Assembly: GCF_037975245.1 (NCBI RefSeq)
Contig: NC_092572.1
Location: forward strand, 17,366,269 to 17,430,268
DNA length: 64,000 bases
Source of the DNA: Apostichopus japonicus
Taxonomy: Eukaryota; Echinodermata; Holothuroidea; Aspidochirotida; Stichopodidae
Reading direction: 5' to 3'
Below the pieces are notes generated by a model, which was not told the origin of the DNA, made no database searches, and was given only the letters and a program-made list of their open reading frames with translations. Made by a program: the position numbers and the translations under genes. Positions 62,401-64,000 of the stretch are shown piece after piece. The first letter of the stretch is position 1. Each line of letters begins with the position of its first letter.

Positions 62401-64000
62401 GGGATGGCTCGGCGCACTGTACGAGCTCATGATCGAGACTCTCTTTTGCATCCCTGGTTCGAACCCCGGGTGATGACGCCTTTTGCCGATCTTTTACAGC
62501 AAGTGCCTACACGGGGAGCTGTAAGTATTAGCTAATCCACCTAATATCTCAGTCCATACAGTGGCGGGATGGCTCGGCGCACTGTACGAGCTCATGATCG
62601 AGACTCTCTTTTGCATCCCTGGTTCGAACCCCGGGTGATGACGTCTTTTGCCGATCTTTTACAGCAAGTGCCTACACGGGGAGCTGTAAGTATTAGTTAA
62701 TCCACCTAGTATCTCAGTCCATACAGTGGCGGGATGGCTCGGCGCACTGTACGAGCTCATGATCGAGACTCTCTTTTGCATCCCTGGTTCGAACCCCGGG
62801 TGATGACGCCTTTTGCCGATCTTTTACAGCAAGTGCCTACACGGGGAGCTGTAAGTATTAGTTAATCCACCTAATATCTCAGTCCATACAGTGGCGGGAT
62901 GGCTCGGCGCACTGTACGAGCTCATGATCGAGACTCTCTTTGCATCCCTGGTTCGAACCCCGGGTGATGACGTCTTTTGCCGATCTTTTACAGCAAGTGC
63001 CTACACGGGGAGCTGTAAGTATTAGTTAATCCACCTAATATCTCAGTCCATACAGTGGCGGGATGGCTCGGCGCACTGTACGAGCTCATGATCGAGACTC
63101 TCTTTTGCATCCCTGGTTCGAACCCCGGGTGATGACGCCTTTTGCCGATCTTTTACAGCAAGTGCCTACACGGGGAGCTGTAAGTATTAGTTAATCCACC
63201 TAATATCTCAGTCCATACAGTGGCGGGATGGCTCGGCGCACTGTACGAGCTCATGATCGAGACTCTCTTTTGCATCCCTGGTTCGAACCCCGGGTGATGA
63301 CGCCTTTTGCCGATCTTTTACAGCAAGTGCCTACACGGGGAGCTGTAAGTATTAGTTAATCCACCTAATATCTCAGTCCATACAGTGGCGGGATGGCTCG
63401 GCGCACTGTACGAGCTCATGATCGAGACTCTCTTTTGCATCCCTGGTTCGAACCCCGGGTGATGACGCCTTTTGCCGATCTTTTACAGCAAGTGCCTACA
63501 CGGGGAGCTGTAAGTATTAGTTAATCCACCTAATATCTCAGTCCATACAGTGGCGGGATGGCTCGGCGCACTGTACGAGCTCATGATCGAGACTCTCTTT
63601 TGCATCCCTGGTTCGAACCCCGGGTGATGACGCCTTTTGCCGATCTTTTACAGCAAGTGCCTACACGGGGAGCTGTAAGTATTAGTTAATCCACCTAATA
63701 TCTCAGTCCATACAGTGGCGGGATGGCTCGGCGCACTGTACGAGCTCATGATCGAGACTCTCTTTTGCATCCCTGGTTCGAACCCCGGGTGATGACGCCT
63801 TTTGCCGATCTTTTACAGCAAGTGCCTACACGGGGAGCTGTAAGTATTAGTTAATCCACCTAATATCTCAGTCCATACAGTGGCGGGATGGCTCGGCGCA
63901 CTGTACGAGCTCATGATCGAGACTCTCTTTTGCATCCCTGGTTCGAACCCCGGGTGATGACGCCTTTTGCCGATCTTTTACAGCAAGTGCCTACACGGGG
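59443..64000 (+). repeat. 165-bp satellite array, plus orientation, family 1, about 27 units
   Basis: Family-1 markers return (CCATACAG, GGGATGG, CTCGG, GAGCTC). The GACGCC form dominates here, unlike the block at 20226-35990 where GACGTC does. Further variants: CCTAGTATC near 61387, 61552 and 62707, TTAGCTAATCC near 62530, and a lost T near 62940. The array runs off the window end. No gene is present. Confidence 0.97.

Noticed and set aside
5836-64000. CRISPR array
   Set aside because: The repeats are head-to-tail 165-mers with no unique spacers and no cas genes; this is a eukaryotic satellite.
20226-64000. Array of functional tRNA genes
   Set aside because: D-arm and T-arm fit, but the bases flanking them do not form an acceptor stem, there is no convincing anticodon stem, and a TTTT lies between the two boxes.

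Overview
The window is eukaryotic heterochromatin-like DNA. Apart from one retrotransposon and two 100-base assembly gaps, it is a single tandem satellite with a 165-bp monomer, about 350 copies by spacing. There is no host gene, rRNA, CRISPR array or bacterial operon. The retrotransposon is a LINE with an APE-type endonuclease and an L1/Tx1-like reverse transcriptase. Its first ORF has three CCHC zinc knuckles, and the element ends in a poly(A) tail. This points to an animal, most likely an invertebrate or lower vertebrate; the species cannot be named from the sequence.

Layout: (1) 1-272, satellite with its tRNA-like side on the minus strand. (2) 273-5823, one apparently full-length minus-strand LINE (5' UTR, ORF1, ORF2, 3' UTR, poly(A)), flanked by an imperfect 12-bp target-site duplication (261-272 and 5824-5835). 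(3) 5836-20125, about 86 virtually identical satellite units, still in minus orientation. (4) 20126-20225, a gap, after which the array orientation is reversed. (5) 20226 to about 35990, plus-strand family-1 units with a T/C polymorphism. (6) About 35991-59342, plus-strand family-2 units carrying local blocks of private variants. (7) 59343-59442, a gap. (8) 59443-64000, family-1 units again.

The monomer is more than anonymous satellite DNA. On the strand that reads TGGCGCGATGG...GGTTCGAACCC it carries a good RNA polymerase III A box and B box. It also has a D-arm that pairs perfectly in family 2, a T-arm with a seven-base loop and one mismatch, and two TTTT runs downstream. Acceptor and anticodon stems are not recognisable, so this is a tRNA-related (SINE-like) satellite and not an array of working tRNA genes.

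The LINE has two uninterrupted ORFs and sits between the A box and the B box of one unit, at the 3' strand of the D-stem. The inferred first-strand nick, GTGCGCC/GAGCC, is not T-rich. This raises the possibility of a Tx1-group LINE that targets a tRNA-like satellite, which is the best candidate for something undescribed here. All calls rest on reading the sequence; no database search or folding program was run.
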